Below are positions 55,878 to 64,000 of a DNA stretch of 64,000 nt, piece by piece (position 1 is the stretch's first letter; each line of letters starts with the position of its first letter). The position numbers and the translations under genes are program-made. This stretch comes from Methylobacter sp. (GTDB taxonomy: Bacteria > Pseudomonadota > Gammaproteobacteria > Methylococcales > Methylomonadaceae). The notes below the pieces were generated by a model. The model did no database searches, was not told the origin of the DNA, and saw nothing but the letters and a program-made list of their open reading frames with translations. The stretch covers positions 62,001 to 126,000 of the forward strand of contig NZ_JAUXVR010000027.1 of the NCBI RefSeq assembly GCF_030680395.1, written 5' to 3'.

Positions 55878-56260
55878 TTATAGTAACCTTATAAGTAGGA
55901 GGGTGAGGGTGACGTTCGATAGAGTCAAGTACGTAACCTGTGTTCAATGTAAAGTCCGATTAGTTTTGCGTGCCAAAAGAATCAATCTTCTAAAATCAGG
56001 CGGTTCGGGATGCTGTGATTAGGAGATGAAAAGCTTAAGTGTAATGCGCTGTTATTTTGCGCGAACCATATCTTTTGCCGATAACTTTTTCAAGGTATAT
56101 ATTAATTAGTTATATATTTCAATTAGATATAAAAAATTCATCATTCTTACAAGAAAACTTTATACACAAGGTTTTCTTGAGAAGCATTATATCCTCATGA
56201 AGTCGATTCTCCCCAAGGTCGGTTGTTCTTATATCAATTAGTTAGCAGGTTAATACGGCC
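55878..56260. other. Gene-free stretch downstream of the small SOS-linked gene, with a hairpin
   Basis: No gene is seen in this 383-bp stretch. A hairpin at 56150-56179 (CAAGAAAAC, 12-base loop, GTTTTCTTG) lies downstream of the lexA unit on the minus strand. It is followed there by an AT-rich run and is a likely transcript end. The rest is AT-rich and may hold the promoter of the phosphatase gene that starts at 55877. Confidence 0.5.
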
Positions 56261-56413
56261 TTATATACGAATAAGAAAAATAATGATGACTACAAATAAT
56301 AGGGATGTTGCAAATTCCTCCAGTCGTTCGGCGAACGGCAGTTTGCCGTCTCCCATAATTATTTCAACTCGATTGGTCACTTGGTCGCGCATGTGTATCC
56401 GTTGTTGTGACAT
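56261..56413 (-). CDS. 50-residue single-pass membrane protein, coupled to lexA
   Basis: This small gene lies 9 bp after the lexA stop on the same strand. Its ribosome site (TAGGAGAAAATC before the ATG) overlaps the lexA stop codon, which strongly supports expression. The product starts MSQQRIHMRDQVTNRVEIIM, has a short charged middle (GDGKLPFAERLEEFA) and ends in a hydrophobic helix (TSLLFVVIIIFLIRI). No family is recognised. Its position recalls lexA-sulA of Pseudomonas and small SOS membrane inhibitors of division in other bacteria, so an SOS-induced membrane or division role is a reasonable guess. It lacks any SulA similarity. Confidence 0.78.
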   Translation of the reverse strand: MSQQRIHMRDQVTNRVEIIMGDGKLPFAERLEEFATSLLFVVIIIFLIRI

Positions 56414-56422
56414 GATTTTCTC

Positions 56423-57058
56423 CTAATAATTTTTAATATAACTACGCATCTGTCCCACTAATACGCCTTGAATTTCTACTTGTTCCGGGTTGTAGTGCAT
56501 AGCTTCCATTGTCGAATTGGCTGGGATAAGTAATGTTTCGTGCGGGTATTGCTCAATAAATTTCAACGTGGCTTCGGCTTTATTGATCAAAGCCACTACA
56601 ATTTCGCCATTACGGGCATGGCAGCGTTGTTCGATAATCACCCAGTCGCCATCGTAAATGCCTTGTTCAAGCATGGAATTGCCTTTTACCTTAAGAACGT
56701 AGCAGGGATTTTGTGTTTTCAGCTGTTCAGGGATGGCCATATAGGTAATGTTCTCGACGGCTTCGATGGGTTTTCCGGCGGCAATAAATCCGACAAAAGG
56801 CAGTGCGCTTTGATCATCGCAATGGCCGATCATTTCTTTGGCGTATTCTGTCAGGCGAATGCCGCGCTGTTTGCGTTCAGGCGCTTCGATCAGGTTTTCT
56901 TTGATCAAAGCCTTGATGTGATTATGTAAGGAACCGCGAGACTTTAAGCCCATGCCCGCACAAAGCTCTTCCAGCGTGGGAGGGTGAGGAAATTTGTCCT
57001 GATTTTGTAATAAGAAATCGAAAATCTCCTGCTGTTTTCTGGTGAGTGATTTAGTCAT
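56423..57058 (-). CDS. lexA: LexA repressor, SOS regulator
   Basis: The 211-residue LexA has an N-terminal winged helix (LTRKQQEIFDFLLQNQ, TLEELCAGMGLKSRGSLHNH) and the self-cleavage domain. The Ala-Gly cleavage site is in GFIAAGKPIEA, the catalytic serine in VKGNSMLEQGIYDGDW and the lysine in AEATLKFIEQ. The recognition helix (SRGSLHNHIKAL) differs from E. coli LexA (SPNAAEEHL), which fits the unusual operator seen upstream. LexA blocks DNA-damage genes until RecA triggers its cleavage. A 50-residue membrane protein gene follows. Confidence 0.95.
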   Translation of the reverse strand: MTKSLTRKQQEIFDFLLQNQDKFPHPPTLEELCAGMGLKSRGSLHNHIKALIKENLIEAPERKQRGIRLTEYAKEMIGHCDDQSALPFVGFIAAGKPIEAVENITYMAIPEQLKTQNPCYVLKVKGNSMLEQGIYDGDWVIIEQRCHARNGEIVVALINKAEATLKFIEQYPHETLLIPANSTMEAMHYNPEQVEIQGVLVGQMRSYIKNY

Positions 57059-57084
57059 AATCCGTTCTCTATTTGTTTTTTAAA

Positions 57085-57113
57085 AATATAACATAAGAAC
57101 GAATAAAGAACAA
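57085..57113 (-). promoter_or_regulatory. lexA promoter with overlapping GTTC-N7-GTTC operator
   Basis: On the minus strand TTGTTC (57108-57113) and TATATT (57085-57090) are exactly 17 bp apart, a good sigma-70 promoter 26 bp before the lexA ATG. A direct repeat GTTC-N7-GTTC (57097-57111) covers the -35 and spacer. This is the LexA box of Alphaproteobacteria, not the CTGT-N8-ACAG box usual in Gammaproteobacteria. Autoregulation by LexA is the natural reading. Confidence 0.6.
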
Positions 57114-57227
57114 TTGGAAAGTTAAAGTTATTTTTAACTTATACTTATGGGGTGCTGCTTGGAGTATGATTCGTTAACCGGGTGAATTACAACATCACCC
57201 TAATTACTTTTTGAATAGGAGGATGCC

Positions 57228-57875
57228 ATGCAACTCGTTCCTGCATTATTACCCAGCCTGATTCAGGCAATAGATTACGCAGTCGAGACAAATGCAGAGG
57301 AAGTGACGGCTCTGGATCAAGCTATCGGCGACGGCGATCATGTGACAAATCTGCAACGCGGCATTAAAGCGCTGATAGCTCAAAGTGACGAATTGGCGCG
57401 GCTTGATTGGGTGGCAGCTTGGCAGAAGATCGGCATGACCTTGATGACGGCAGTGGGTGGTGCATCAGGCTCTTTATACGGTACCTTGTTTGTTGCAATG
57501 AGCAAAGCTGCTCGCGATCGGTCTCTGGATCTACAATCTTTTGCCGAGGTTTTTACCAGCGGTGTGGATGCAGTAAAACAGCGAGGCAAGGCTGATGCGG
57601 GTGAAAAAACTATGCTGGATGTGCTGATTCCGGTGGCGGCAAGCTTGCGGCAGGCGGCAGCGGATTCGGTTGCGTTGCCCGTGGCATTGGAAAATGTCGC
57701 GCGGGCGGCAATCGCGGGCATGGAATCTACCCGAGACATGTTGGCTACCAAGGGGCGCGCTTCTTTTCTGGAGGAGCGCAGCCGGGGACATATTGATGCG
57801 GGCGCTAAAACCAGTCAGTTAATGATTTGTGCGCTGGTCGGCGTGTTGACGGAGAATTTAACAACCCCATCGTAA
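57228..57875 (+). CDS. dhaL: Dihydroxyacetone kinase ADP-binding subunit DhaL
   Basis: DhaL carries the nucleotide in the dihydroxyacetone kinase. The 215-residue protein has the DhaL Mg-nucleotide motifs ALDQAIGDGDHVTNLQRGIK and TAVGGASGSLYGTLFVAMSK, then GKADAGEKTMLDVLIPVAAS and SRGHIDAGAKTSQL. It has a strong ribosome site (AGGAGGATGCC). DhaK faces it on the other strand and the two reading frames overlap by 18 bp at their 3' ends. No PTS-type dhaM is present, so the phosphate donor (ATP or PEP relay) is undetermined. Confidence 0.92.
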   Translation: MQLVPALLPSLIQAIDYAVETNAEEVTALDQAIGDGDHVTNLQRGIKALIAQSDELARLDWVAAWQKIGMTLMTAVGGASGSLYGTLFVAMSKAARDRSLDLQSFAEVFTSGVDAVKQRGKADAGEKTMLDVLIPVAASLRQAAADSVALPVALENVARAAIAGMESTRDMLATKGRASFLEERSRGHIDAGAKTSQLMICALVGVLTENLTTPS

Positions 57876-58847
57876 GGCCGCAGTGTGGACGGGAGCGTCC
57901 CACAAGCGGAGCATCTCTTCATCAAGCAGGCTCAAGGTAATCGAGCAACCCGCCATATCAAGCGAGGTGGTGTAGTTGCCGACCAGAGAGCGGCAGATGT
58001 TAACGCCGCGTTTTTCCCAGAATCGGGATGCCAGCTCATAAATAAGATGCAGCTCCATTAAAGGGGTCGCTCCGAAGCCGTTGATATGCAGTAACGCCGA
58101 TTGGCCTTTTTGCGGATTCAGATCGTCATCAATAATGCCGGACAGGTAGTCGACAATTTCGGTAGCGCCGCTCATGGCTATGCGCTCACGTCCGCGCTCG
58201 CCATGAATGCCCACGCCCATTTCGATTTCGTTCTCGCCAATGTCGAAAGTGGGTTTGCCCAGAGCGGGTACTGTGCAGCTGCTTAATGCGACGCCCATGG
58301 ACGCAGTGGCAAGGTTGACTCGGTCGCCTAATGCTTTGCAAGCCGCCAAATCTGCTCCTGATTCTGCCGCTGCGCCGACGATTTTTTCCACAATCAGGGT
58401 GCCTGCAACACCGCGTCGTCCGGTGCTGTGGGTTTTGGGGAAAGAAACATCGTCACTGACCAATATGGTTTCGTGTGAGCAATCAAGCATTTCAGCGGCT
58501 ATTTCGAAATTCATTACATCGCCAGCATAGTTCTTGACGATGAATAAAACTCCTCCGCCATTTTCCACCGCTTGTGCCGCAGCCAACATTTGATCGGGAG
58601 TAGGGGAGGTGAATACTTGGCCGGGACAGGCGGCATCCAGCATGCCTGAGCCGACAAAGCCCGTATGCAACGGTTCATGGCCTGAGCCACCACCAGAAAT
58701 TAACGCAACTTTGCCGGGTACAGTGGGCTTTATGCGCCTGATGAAGTGAGGCTGGGCGTTGAATTGAACTATATCTGCATGGGCTTTGGTAAAGCCCAGC
58801 AAGCTTTCGTCAAGCAGACTATCAATACTATTGATGAATTTTTTCAT
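57858..58847 (-). CDS. dhaK: Dihydroxyacetone kinase substrate-binding subunit DhaK
   Basis: The 329-residue protein has the DhaK pattern: VALISGGGSGHEPLHTGFVG, VLFIVKNYAGDVMNFEIAAE, RRGVAGTLIVEKIVGAAAES and IEMGVGIHGERGRERI with the histidine that binds dihydroxyacetone. It gives dihydroxyacetone phosphate with DhaL. The genes dhaL and dhaK usually lie in one operon; here they converge. The HAD phosphatase gene upstream is on the same strand (67 bp gap). Confidence 0.93.
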   Translation of the reverse strand: MKKFINSIDSLLDESLLGFTKAHADIVQFNAQPHFIRRIKPTVPGKVALISGGGSGHEPLHTGFVGSGMLDAACPGQVFTSPTPDQMLAAAQAVENGGGVLFIVKNYAGDVMNFEIAAEMLDCSHETILVSDDVSFPKTHSTGRRGVAGTLIVEKIVGAAAESGADLAACKALGDRVNLATASMGVALSSCTVPALGKPTFDIGENEIEMGVGIHGERGRERIAMSGATEIVDYLSGIIDDDLNPQKGQSALLHINGFGATPLMELHLIYELASRFWEKRGVNICRSLVGNYTTSLDMAGCSITLSLLDEEMLRLWDAPVHTAALRWGC

Positions 58848-58914
58848 TGCAGCGGCTCCGGTGGATGCAAGTTTTTAAGGATAGCGTGGGCAGTGAGTCG
58901 GATGTACGTAGCTG

Positions 58915-59742
58915 TCAGTTTTTTAATGCTTGCGTGACGGCGCGGATATCCGGCATAACCCAGGTTGGTCGATAGTCGGTTGTTTTGAAATCGTCTTCGG
59001 TGGATACTCCTGATAAAACCATAAGGCTGCGTATGCCGGTGCGAACTGCGCCAAGAATATCAGTTTCTAATCGATCGCCGATAGCCACTGTTTGGGCTGG
59101 GTCAATGCCTAGCAACGCTAGAGCCTGCTGGTATATGATAGGCTCGGGCTTGCCGATGATGGTTGGCGTTATGCCGGTGGCCGCCTGTAGTGCCGCCAGA
59201 ATTGCACCGTTGCCGTGGGTGAGGCCGCGTTCTGTGGGTAATGTAGTGTCGGCATTAGTGCCAATGAATTGGGCGCCTGCGCGAATATTCAGCGTAGCAG
59301 TTGCCAACTTGTCCCATGATAAGGTGCTGTCTTTACCGCAGACAACAATATCAGCTCCCATATTGGGGTTGTCTTTGTCGTCATTTAATTCATACAGCTT
59401 GGTCAAGGTAAAGCCGTGATCAAGGAGCGGCTGTTTAGCGCCATCTTCGCCGATGACGAATACGCGGCTTTCGGCGGGATTGTTATGCTTGCTCAGGTAC
59501 AATGCGGTTGCCATGCTGGATGTCAGGATTTCATCGCAAGTTACCTGTACGCCCATCTGCGCCAGTTTGATGACATACTGCTCCTGAGTCAGGCTGGCGT
59601 TGTTGGTTGCCAGAATAAAGCGAATTTGTTGCTCACGTAAGGTTTGAAAAAAGTCTGCTAAGCCAGGCATTGGTTGGTCGCCGTGCCATAAAACGCCATC
59701 CATGTCGATAATGAGTGCGCGTATATTGATAAAAGGTTCCAT
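58915..59742 (-). CDS. HAD-IIA family sugar-phosphate phosphatase (NagD-like)
   Basis: The 275-residue protein has motif I DMDGVLWHGDQPMPGL, motif II FILATNNASLTQEQYV, and the C-terminal GKPEPIIYQQALALLG plus IGDRLETDILGAVRTG. Members dephosphorylate phosphoglycolate, nucleotides or small sugar phosphates. It lies upstream of dhaK on the same strand; a link to triose metabolism is possible but unproven. Confidence 0.88.
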   Translation of the reverse strand: MEPFINIRALIIDMDGVLWHGDQPMPGLADFFQTLREQQIRFILATNNASLTQEQYVIKLAQMGVQVTCDEILTSSMATALYLSKHNNPAESRVFVIGEDGAKQPLLDHGFTLTKLYELNDDKDNPNMGADIVVCGKDSTLSWDKLATATLNIRAGAQFIGTNADTTLPTERGLTHGNGAILAALQAATGITPTIIGKPEPIIYQQALALLGIDPAQTVAIGDRLETDILGAVRTGIRSLMVLSGVSTEDDFKTTDYRPTWVMPDIRAVTQALKN

Positions 59743-60435
59743 CGGATCGTTTCTCTCTTAATTGGGTTTATTATTCTAATGTGCGTGGAATTATATAAGC
59801 ATTCCGTTGGTTTTCATTTGAGCATAGTTGCCGGTTGTGGGGGCGCAACAACGGATAATGCGAATTGAATCCGCCAGCGTGCTTATAAGTCTAATGGTTA
59901 TCGATACACAAAATCTTGGTCAATAGGTTGTCTCAATCAATGGGAAATACAAGGTTGAGCTTGATTTCGTTTGAAGCTTGACACAAAAAGCTTGATTTTG
60001 TCCAGACACACACGATAACGATTTATGAATCGATTCAGTAGAGTGGATGGTTGTATTTAAATACGATGTTAAGAATGCAGTGACTGTGACGGAGCGGAGT
60101 TCGTGATTCAATGTATGTTATTTTCTAAGGTTGCCTGATCATTGATGTACTGAAAACTGTTCAAATAGCTCATTGTAAAAGGAACAAAATCGGGCTGTTG
60201 TAATATGAGTGTATCTTGGACAAAACCACCTTGATTGTTTGCAATTGGTTGAATAAAGAGGCCGCTCATGTTGCTTTGGTGGTAATTAATGGGCATTTTA
60301 GCGGGCGAAAAGAAACCTTGTGGGGTAAGGTGGGGTTGTCGCGGATATATAAAATAAATCTATAACATTTTGCTTGTATGTTTCCCTCATTCAGCTGTTA
60401 TCGATGTATCAACGCAGAACATTGAGCATTGGGCA
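59743..60435. other. Long gene-poor region upstream of hps
   Basis: Two minus-strand open frames of 62 and 63 codons (60108-60296 and 59920-60111) abut with a four-base overlap. They have no ribosome site, and their composition does not point to a known family. The upper one begins MPINYHQSNMSGLFIQPIAN and looks protein-like enough to be a decayed gene fragment. The rest is AT-rich leader for hps. Confidence 0.35.
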
Positions 60436-60465
60436 TTGACATCGGTCCCCTTTCTACTTTAAAGT
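60436..60465 (+). promoter_or_regulatory. Candidate hps promoter
   Basis: TTGACA (60436-60441) is a perfect -35 element; a TTAAAG or TAAAGT at 60459-60465 lies 17-18 bp later. The transcript would have a leader of about 60 bases before the hps ATG at 60532. A pattern match, but it is in the right place. Confidence 0.45.
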
Positions 60466-60531
60466 TGCATTCGCATAAAGAGTAAGTAACTAAAATTATA
60501 ACTATTACTATAACCCATCGGAGCACGCATC

Positions 60532-61173
60532 ATGGCAAAACCATTAATACAAATGGCATTAGATTCATTGGATTTCGACCAAACAGTAGGCCTTGCTACC
60601 TTAGTAGCTCCTTACGTTGATATATTTGAAATCGGAACCCCATGCATCAAATATAATGGACTTAACTTGGTTAAAGAATTAAGAGCAAGATTTCCAGAAA
60701 AACTGTTGTTGGTAGATCTTAAAACAATGGACGCAGGCGAATACGAAGCAACACCTTTTTATGCAGCAGGCGCTGATATTTGTACAGTTTTAGGCGTATC
60801 CGGCCTTGCAACTTGTGCAGGCGTTATCAAAGCAGCAAATGCATACGGCGCAGAAGCTCAAATCGATCTGATTAATGTTGAAGATAAAATAGCATGTGCA
60901 CGTGCTACTGCAGACATGGGTGCTCATATCATGGGTATTCATACAGGTCTTGATGCACAAGCAGCAGGTCATACTCCTTTTGCTGATTTGAATGACATCG
61001 CAAGATTGGGCTTAAACGTCAGAATTTCTGTTGCCGGTGGTATTAAGCCGTCAACTGTGCAAGATGTGGTTCGTGCAGGTGCAAACATCATCGTGGTTGG
61101 TGCAGCAATCTATGGCGCGGCTTCACCTGCTGATGCGGCGCGTGAAATTCGCGAATTGGTTGACGCGGTATAA
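60532..61173 (+). CDS. hxlA: 3-hexulose-6-phosphate synthase
   Basis: Hps joins formaldehyde to ribulose 5-phosphate, the key carbon-fixing step of the RuMP cycle. The 213-residue TIM barrel starts MAKPLIQMALDSLDFDQTVG and has the OMPDC-superfamily motifs VDIFEIGTPCIKYNGL, LLVDLKTMDAGEYEA with its catalytic Asp-x-Lys, and RISVAGGIKPSTVQDVVRAG. The codon choice is AT-leaning and narrow, as in very highly expressed genes. It has a CGGAG ribosome site and is followed by phi after two bases. Confidence 0.97.
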   Translation: MAKPLIQMALDSLDFDQTVGLATLVAPYVDIFEIGTPCIKYNGLNLVKELRARFPEKLLLVDLKTMDAGEYEATPFYAAGADICTVLGVSGLATCAGVIKAANAYGAEAQIDLINVEDKIACARATADMGAHIMGIHTGLDAQAAGHTPFADLNDIARLGLNVRISVAGGIKPSTVQDVVRAGANIIVVGAAIYGAASPADAAREIRELVDAV

Positions 61174-61175
61174 TT

Positions 61176-61709
61176 ATGCATCAGCAACTTATCATAGAAA
61201 AGATTTCAGGTGTTCTTGAAGCTACAGATGATACGTATGATGTAAGGTTGACCGAATTGCTTGATAGCGCCAAACGTATATTTATCGCGGGCGCGGGACG
61301 TTCCAAGCTTGTTGGCAATTTTTTTGCAATGAGGTTGGTTCACGGCGGTTACGATGTAAGTGTCGTGGGTGAAATTGTGACGCCGAGCATTAAAAGCGGT
61401 GACTTATTGATCATTATTTCCGGATCAGGAGAGACTGAGCAATTAATAGCATTCACTAAAAATGCAAAAAAAATAGGTGCTAACATTGTCTTGATCTCTG
61501 CGAAAGGCAGTTCAACCATTGGCGACTTGGCAGATGCAGTATTTCAAATCGGTAGTCCGGAGCAGTATGGCAAGGTTCTAGGGATGCCCATGGGGACTGT
61601 GTTTGAACTATCTACTTTGTTATTTTTGGAAGCAACCATTTCTCATATTATCCATGAAAAAGGAATTCCCGAAGAAGTAATGAGAGAAAGGCACGCTAAT
61701 TTAGAATAG
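61176..61709 (+). CDS. hxlB: 6-phospho-3-hexuloisomerase
   Basis: Phi converts hexulose 6-phosphate into fructose 6-phosphate, completing formaldehyde assimilation. The 177-residue SIS-domain protein has RIFIAGAGRSKLVGNFFAMR, VGEIVTPSIKSGDLLIIISG and GSGETEQLIAF, and PMGTVFELSTLLFLEATI. Its start is two bases after the hps stop, so the two are translated together and not fused as in some archaea. Confidence 0.96.
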   Translation: MHQQLIIEKISGVLEATDDTYDVRLTELLDSAKRIFIAGAGRSKLVGNFFAMRLVHGGYDVSVVGEIVTPSIKSGDLLIIISGSGETEQLIAFTKNAKKIGANIVLISAKGSSTIGDLADAVFQIGSPEQYGKVLGMPMGTVFELSTLLFLEATISHIIHEKGIPEEVMRERHANLE

Positions 61710-61717
61710 CGGCATGG

Positions 61718-61744
61718 GAACGAGTGGTTATAACCCACTCGTTC
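61718..61744 (+). terminator. Hairpin between phi and tkt
   Basis: GAACGAGTGG (61718-61727), seven-base loop, CCACTCGTTC (61735-61744). No T-run follows, so it may partly terminate or set the ratio of Hps/Phi to transketolase. Confidence 0.5.
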
Positions 61745-61848
61745 TAATCCTTGTAAGGTATGAAACGCCGAAAGAACATTTCGTGACAGAGTCAATCAGA
61801 CGAATAAAAGTCACCATTTAGTAATCTATCAATAGTAAGGAGAAGAAT

Positions 61849-63834
61849 ATGACTTCGCGTCGAGAATTAGCGAACGCCATACGCGCTTTGAGCATGGATG
61901 CCGTGCAGAAAGCAAACTCTGGGCATCCAGGCGCACCTATGGGCATGGCGGACATTGCCGAGGTGTTGTGGAATGATCACCTGCGCCACAATCCGTCCAA
62001 TCCGAAATGGTCAGATCGTGACCGCTTTGTTCTTTCCAACGGTCACGGTTCAATGCTGATTTATTCACTATTGCATTTGAGTGGCTATGATTTGCCTATG
62101 AATGAATTGGCCTCTTTCCGTCAATTACATTCAAAATGTGCGGGACATCCTGAATACGGTTATGCACCTGGTATTGAAACAACGACCGGACCGTTAGGGC
62201 AAGGAATTGCCAATGGTGTTGGTTTTGCGATGGCTGAAAAGCTGCTTGCAGATCAATTTAATCGTCCAGGTCATAAAATTGTTGATCACCATACCTATGT
62301 CTTCATGGGCGATGGCTGTTTGATGGAAGGCATTTCTCATGAAGCCTGTTCATTAGCGGGTACTTGGGGTTTAGGCAACTTAATCGCTTTCTGGGATGAC
62401 AACGGTATTTCTATTGATGGCCATATTGAAGGCTGGTATACGGATGATACAGCAAAACGTTTTGAAGCTTACGGATGGCATGTTCTGTCAGTAGACGGAC
62501 ATAATCCTGAAGAGATTAATAAAGCAATTGTTATGGCTAAGGCGATGACTGATATGCCTTCCTTAATATGCTGCAAAACAACCATTGGTTTTGGGTCGCC
62601 AAACAAATCTGGCTCTCACGAATGTCATGGTGCAGCTTTAGGTCAACCTGAAATTAATTTAACTAAAGCAGCTTTAGGTTGGGATCACGAAGCATTCATC
62701 ATTCCAGAAGATGTTTATGCGGGCTGGGATGCTAAATCAAAAGGTGCAAAAGCCGAAGCAGCATGGAATACTAAATTCACAGCCTATGAGGCAGAGTATC
62801 CAGAATTAGCAGCAGAATTTAAACGGCGTATGGCTGGTGAGCTGCCGGCTAATTGGCAGGCAGCGACTGACGCATTGATTGCTGAAACCAACGCAAAAGC
62901 AGAAAATCTTGCCACCCGTCAATCTTCACAAAAAGTAATTGGCGGATTAGCCCCCACATTACCTGAATTTTTAGGTGGCTCTGCGGACTTAACAGGTTCT
63001 AACTTAACCAGTTGCAGCAGCTTTAAACATGTCAGCGGTAAAGAGATGGGTAATTATATCTCCTACGGTGTGCGTGAGTTTGGCATGTTCACTATTATGA
63101 ACGGTATGTCGTTGCATGGTGGTTTATTGCCTTTCGGTGGAACATTTCACATGTTCTCTGATTATGCGAAAAGCGCTTTGCGTATGTCAGCGTTAATGAA
63201 AATTCGCACCATTGCTGTTTTAACCCATGACTCTATTGGTCAAGGGGAAGACGGTCCAACGCATCAGCCGATTGAGAATACTTCTGCTATGCGCTACATT
63301 CCAAATATGGATGTTTGGCGACCTGCCGATACTACAGAAACAGCGGTTTCTTGGGTAATGGCAATTGAGCGTATGACAGGGCCTTCAAGCTTAGTATTAA
63401 GCCGTCAAGGCTTGCCTTTCATAGCGCGTACAGACGAACAAATCGCAGCTATCCGTAAAGGAGCATACATTATTTCTGAAGCAGCAGGAAATGCCCAAGT
63501 TATCCTCATTGCAACCGGTTCAGAAGTTGAATTAGCAATAAAATCACAAGCAGCCTTAGCAGAAAAAGGTATTCAAGCGCGTGTTGTTTCAATGCCATCA
63601 ACAAATGTATTTGACCGTCAAGAGCAAGCTTATAAAGACAGCGTATTAACACCAGGTGTAAAACGTGTTGCGATTGAAGCAGGTATTACTGATTTTTGGC
63701 GTAAATATGTTGGTTTAGAAGGCGCAGTTGTCGGTATTGATACTTTCGGCGAATCTGCACCTGGCGGCATATTGATGAAACACTTCGGCTTTACTGTTGA
63801 AAACGTGGTCAAAAACGTAGAAGCGGTACTTTAA
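61849..63834 (+). CDS. tkt: Transketolase
   Basis: Transketolase regenerates ribulose 5-phosphate for the RuMP cycle. The 661-residue protein has the full three-domain layout: [39 protein letters not shown], the thiamine-diphosphate motif [20 protein letters not shown], then [20 protein letters not shown] in the pyrimidine domain and [20 protein letters not shown] in the C-terminal domain. It has a strong ribosome site (TAAGGAGAAGAAT). It is in the same direction as hps-phi. Confidence 0.97.
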   Translation: MTSRRELANAIRALSMDAVQKANSGHPGAPMGMADIAEVLWNDHLRHNPSNPKWSDRDRFVLSNGHGSMLIYSLLHLSGYDLPMNELASFRQLHSKCAGHPEYGYAPGIETTTGPLGQGIANGVGFAMAEKLLADQFNRPGHKIVDHHTYVFMGDGCLMEGISHEACSLAGTWGLGNLIAFWDDNGISIDGHIEGWYTDDTAKRFEAYGWHVLSVDGHNPEEINKAIVMAKAMTDMPSLICCKTTIGFGSPNKSGSHECHGAALGQPEINLTKAALGWDHEAFIIPEDVYAGWDAKSKGAKAEAAWNTKFTAYEAEYPELAAEFKRRMAGELPANWQAATDALIAETNAKAENLATRQSSQKVIGGLAPTLPEFLGGSADLTGSNLTSCSSFKHVSGKEMGNYISYGVREFGMFTIMNGMSLHGGLLPFGGTFHMFSDYAKSALRMSALMKIRTIAVLTHDSIGQGEDGPTHQPIENTSAMRYIPNMDVWRPADTTETAVSWVMAIERMTGPSSLVLSRQGLPFIARTDEQIAAIRKGAYIISEAAGNAQVILIATGSEVELAIKSQAALAEKGIQARVVSMPSTNVFDRQEQAYKDSVLTPGVKRVAIEAGITDFWRKYVGLEGAVVGIDTFGESAPGGILMKHFGFTVENVVKNVEAVL

Positions 63835-63974
63835 TTTTAAAGGTCATATTTGCGTTATTGAGACGGCTAGATATATCGATTGGGTGTGTAACTCATTGAT
63901 ATTAATGTTATTAAGTCAAGGATATAGCGCAGATATGGCTACTCTAAAAACAACGCATAGAGGGGGATTCACAC

Positions 63975-64000
63975 GTGAAAATAAATAATTTGACGAATGG
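63975..64000 (+). CDS. Possible start of a further gene, cut by the window edge
   Basis: A GTG at 63975 follows an AGGGGGA ribosome site and opens a frame (reads MKINNLTN) to the edge. RuMP clusters often continue with transaldolase or another pentose-cycle gene after tkt, but eight codons are too few to identify it. Confidence 0.4.

Noticed and set aside
59920-60296. Two abutting minus-strand frames upstream of hps as real genes
   Set aside because: No ribosome site, no recognisable family; noted only as possible decayed sequence.
63933-63986. Seventeen-codon frame (MATLKTTHRGG...) after tkt
   Set aside because: Too short, and it overlaps a better GTG start with a strong ribosome site at 63975.

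Overview
The window looks like chromosome of a gammaproteobacterial, RuMP-pathway methylotroph, most likely a type I methanotroph of the Methylococcales. The main evidence is the adjacent 3-hexulose-6-phosphate synthase, 6-phospho-3-hexuloisomerase and transketolase genes at the right end. It also fits the Gammaproteobacteria-style gene orders: dsbD/aroQ/accBC/prmA/dusB/fis/purH, mreBCD/mrdAB/mltB/rlpA/dacA/lipBA, and ubiG/gph/yciK. No methane monooxygenase lies in the window, so methanotrophy itself is inferred. No rRNA, tRNA or CRISPR array was recognised.

Layout. 1-8.1 kb (minus strand): purH (cut by the edge), fis, dusB, two small cysteine-containing proteins of unknown role, an rlmI-like methyltransferase, a DUF3426 protein, prmA, accC, accB, aroQ. 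8.3-18.25 kb: an inserted defence island, a five-gene minus-strand operon hsdR-hsdM-hsdS-ATPase-HNH. It is flanked by tlpA and by a diverged copy of the last ~90 bp of tlpA. 18.3-22.2 kb: tlpA, dsbD (with a doubled N-terminal domain), cutA, fxsA, a DUF2892 protein. 22.3-30.5 kb (plus): uvrD, fba, ubiG-gph-SDR-sufT, a PilZ-type protein, a methyltransferase. 30.5-35.1 kb: a second accessory block with a subtilase/AAA ATPase pair resembling the anti-phage system IetAS, and a DUF4160/DUF2442 pair. 35.2-46.8 kb (minus): lipoate synthesis and the rod-shape/peptidoglycan cluster lipA, lipB, ybeD, dat, dacA, rlpA, mltB, rodA, mrdA, mreD, mreC, mreB. 46.9-50.7 kb (plus): gatC, gatA, a Uma2 nuclease-like gene, gatB. 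50.7-55.1 kb: a repeat-rich stretch with two wrecked coiled-coil genes, a Sel1 protein, a type IV pilin and a polytopic TPR protein that may glycosylate it. 55.1-59.7 kb: an inositol-monophosphatase-family gene, lexA with a previously easy-to-miss 50-residue membrane protein, dhaL and dhaK facing each other, and a HAD phosphatase. 60.5-64 kb: hps-phi-tkt and the first bases of a further gene.

How it fits together. Most of the window is housekeeping: fatty acid synthesis entry (AccBC), translation maintenance (PrmA, DusB, RlmI, GatCAB), periplasmic thiol reduction (DsbD, TlpA), cell shape, and formaldehyde fixation with pentose rearrangement (Hps, Phi, Tkt; Fba supports the cleavage branch). 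Into this are set two anti-phage blocks and one lone nuclease gene.

The points most worth following are: (i) the type I restriction island with a HsdS carrying a ~320-residue helical extension, translationally overlapped with a Septu-like ATPase/HNH pair; (ii) the duplicated tlpA 3' end, which shows where that island entered; (iii) the LexA-coupled 50-residue membrane protein together with a GTTC-N7-GTTC operator placed on the lexA promoter. Functions are assigned from recognised motifs and gene context only; no database search was run.
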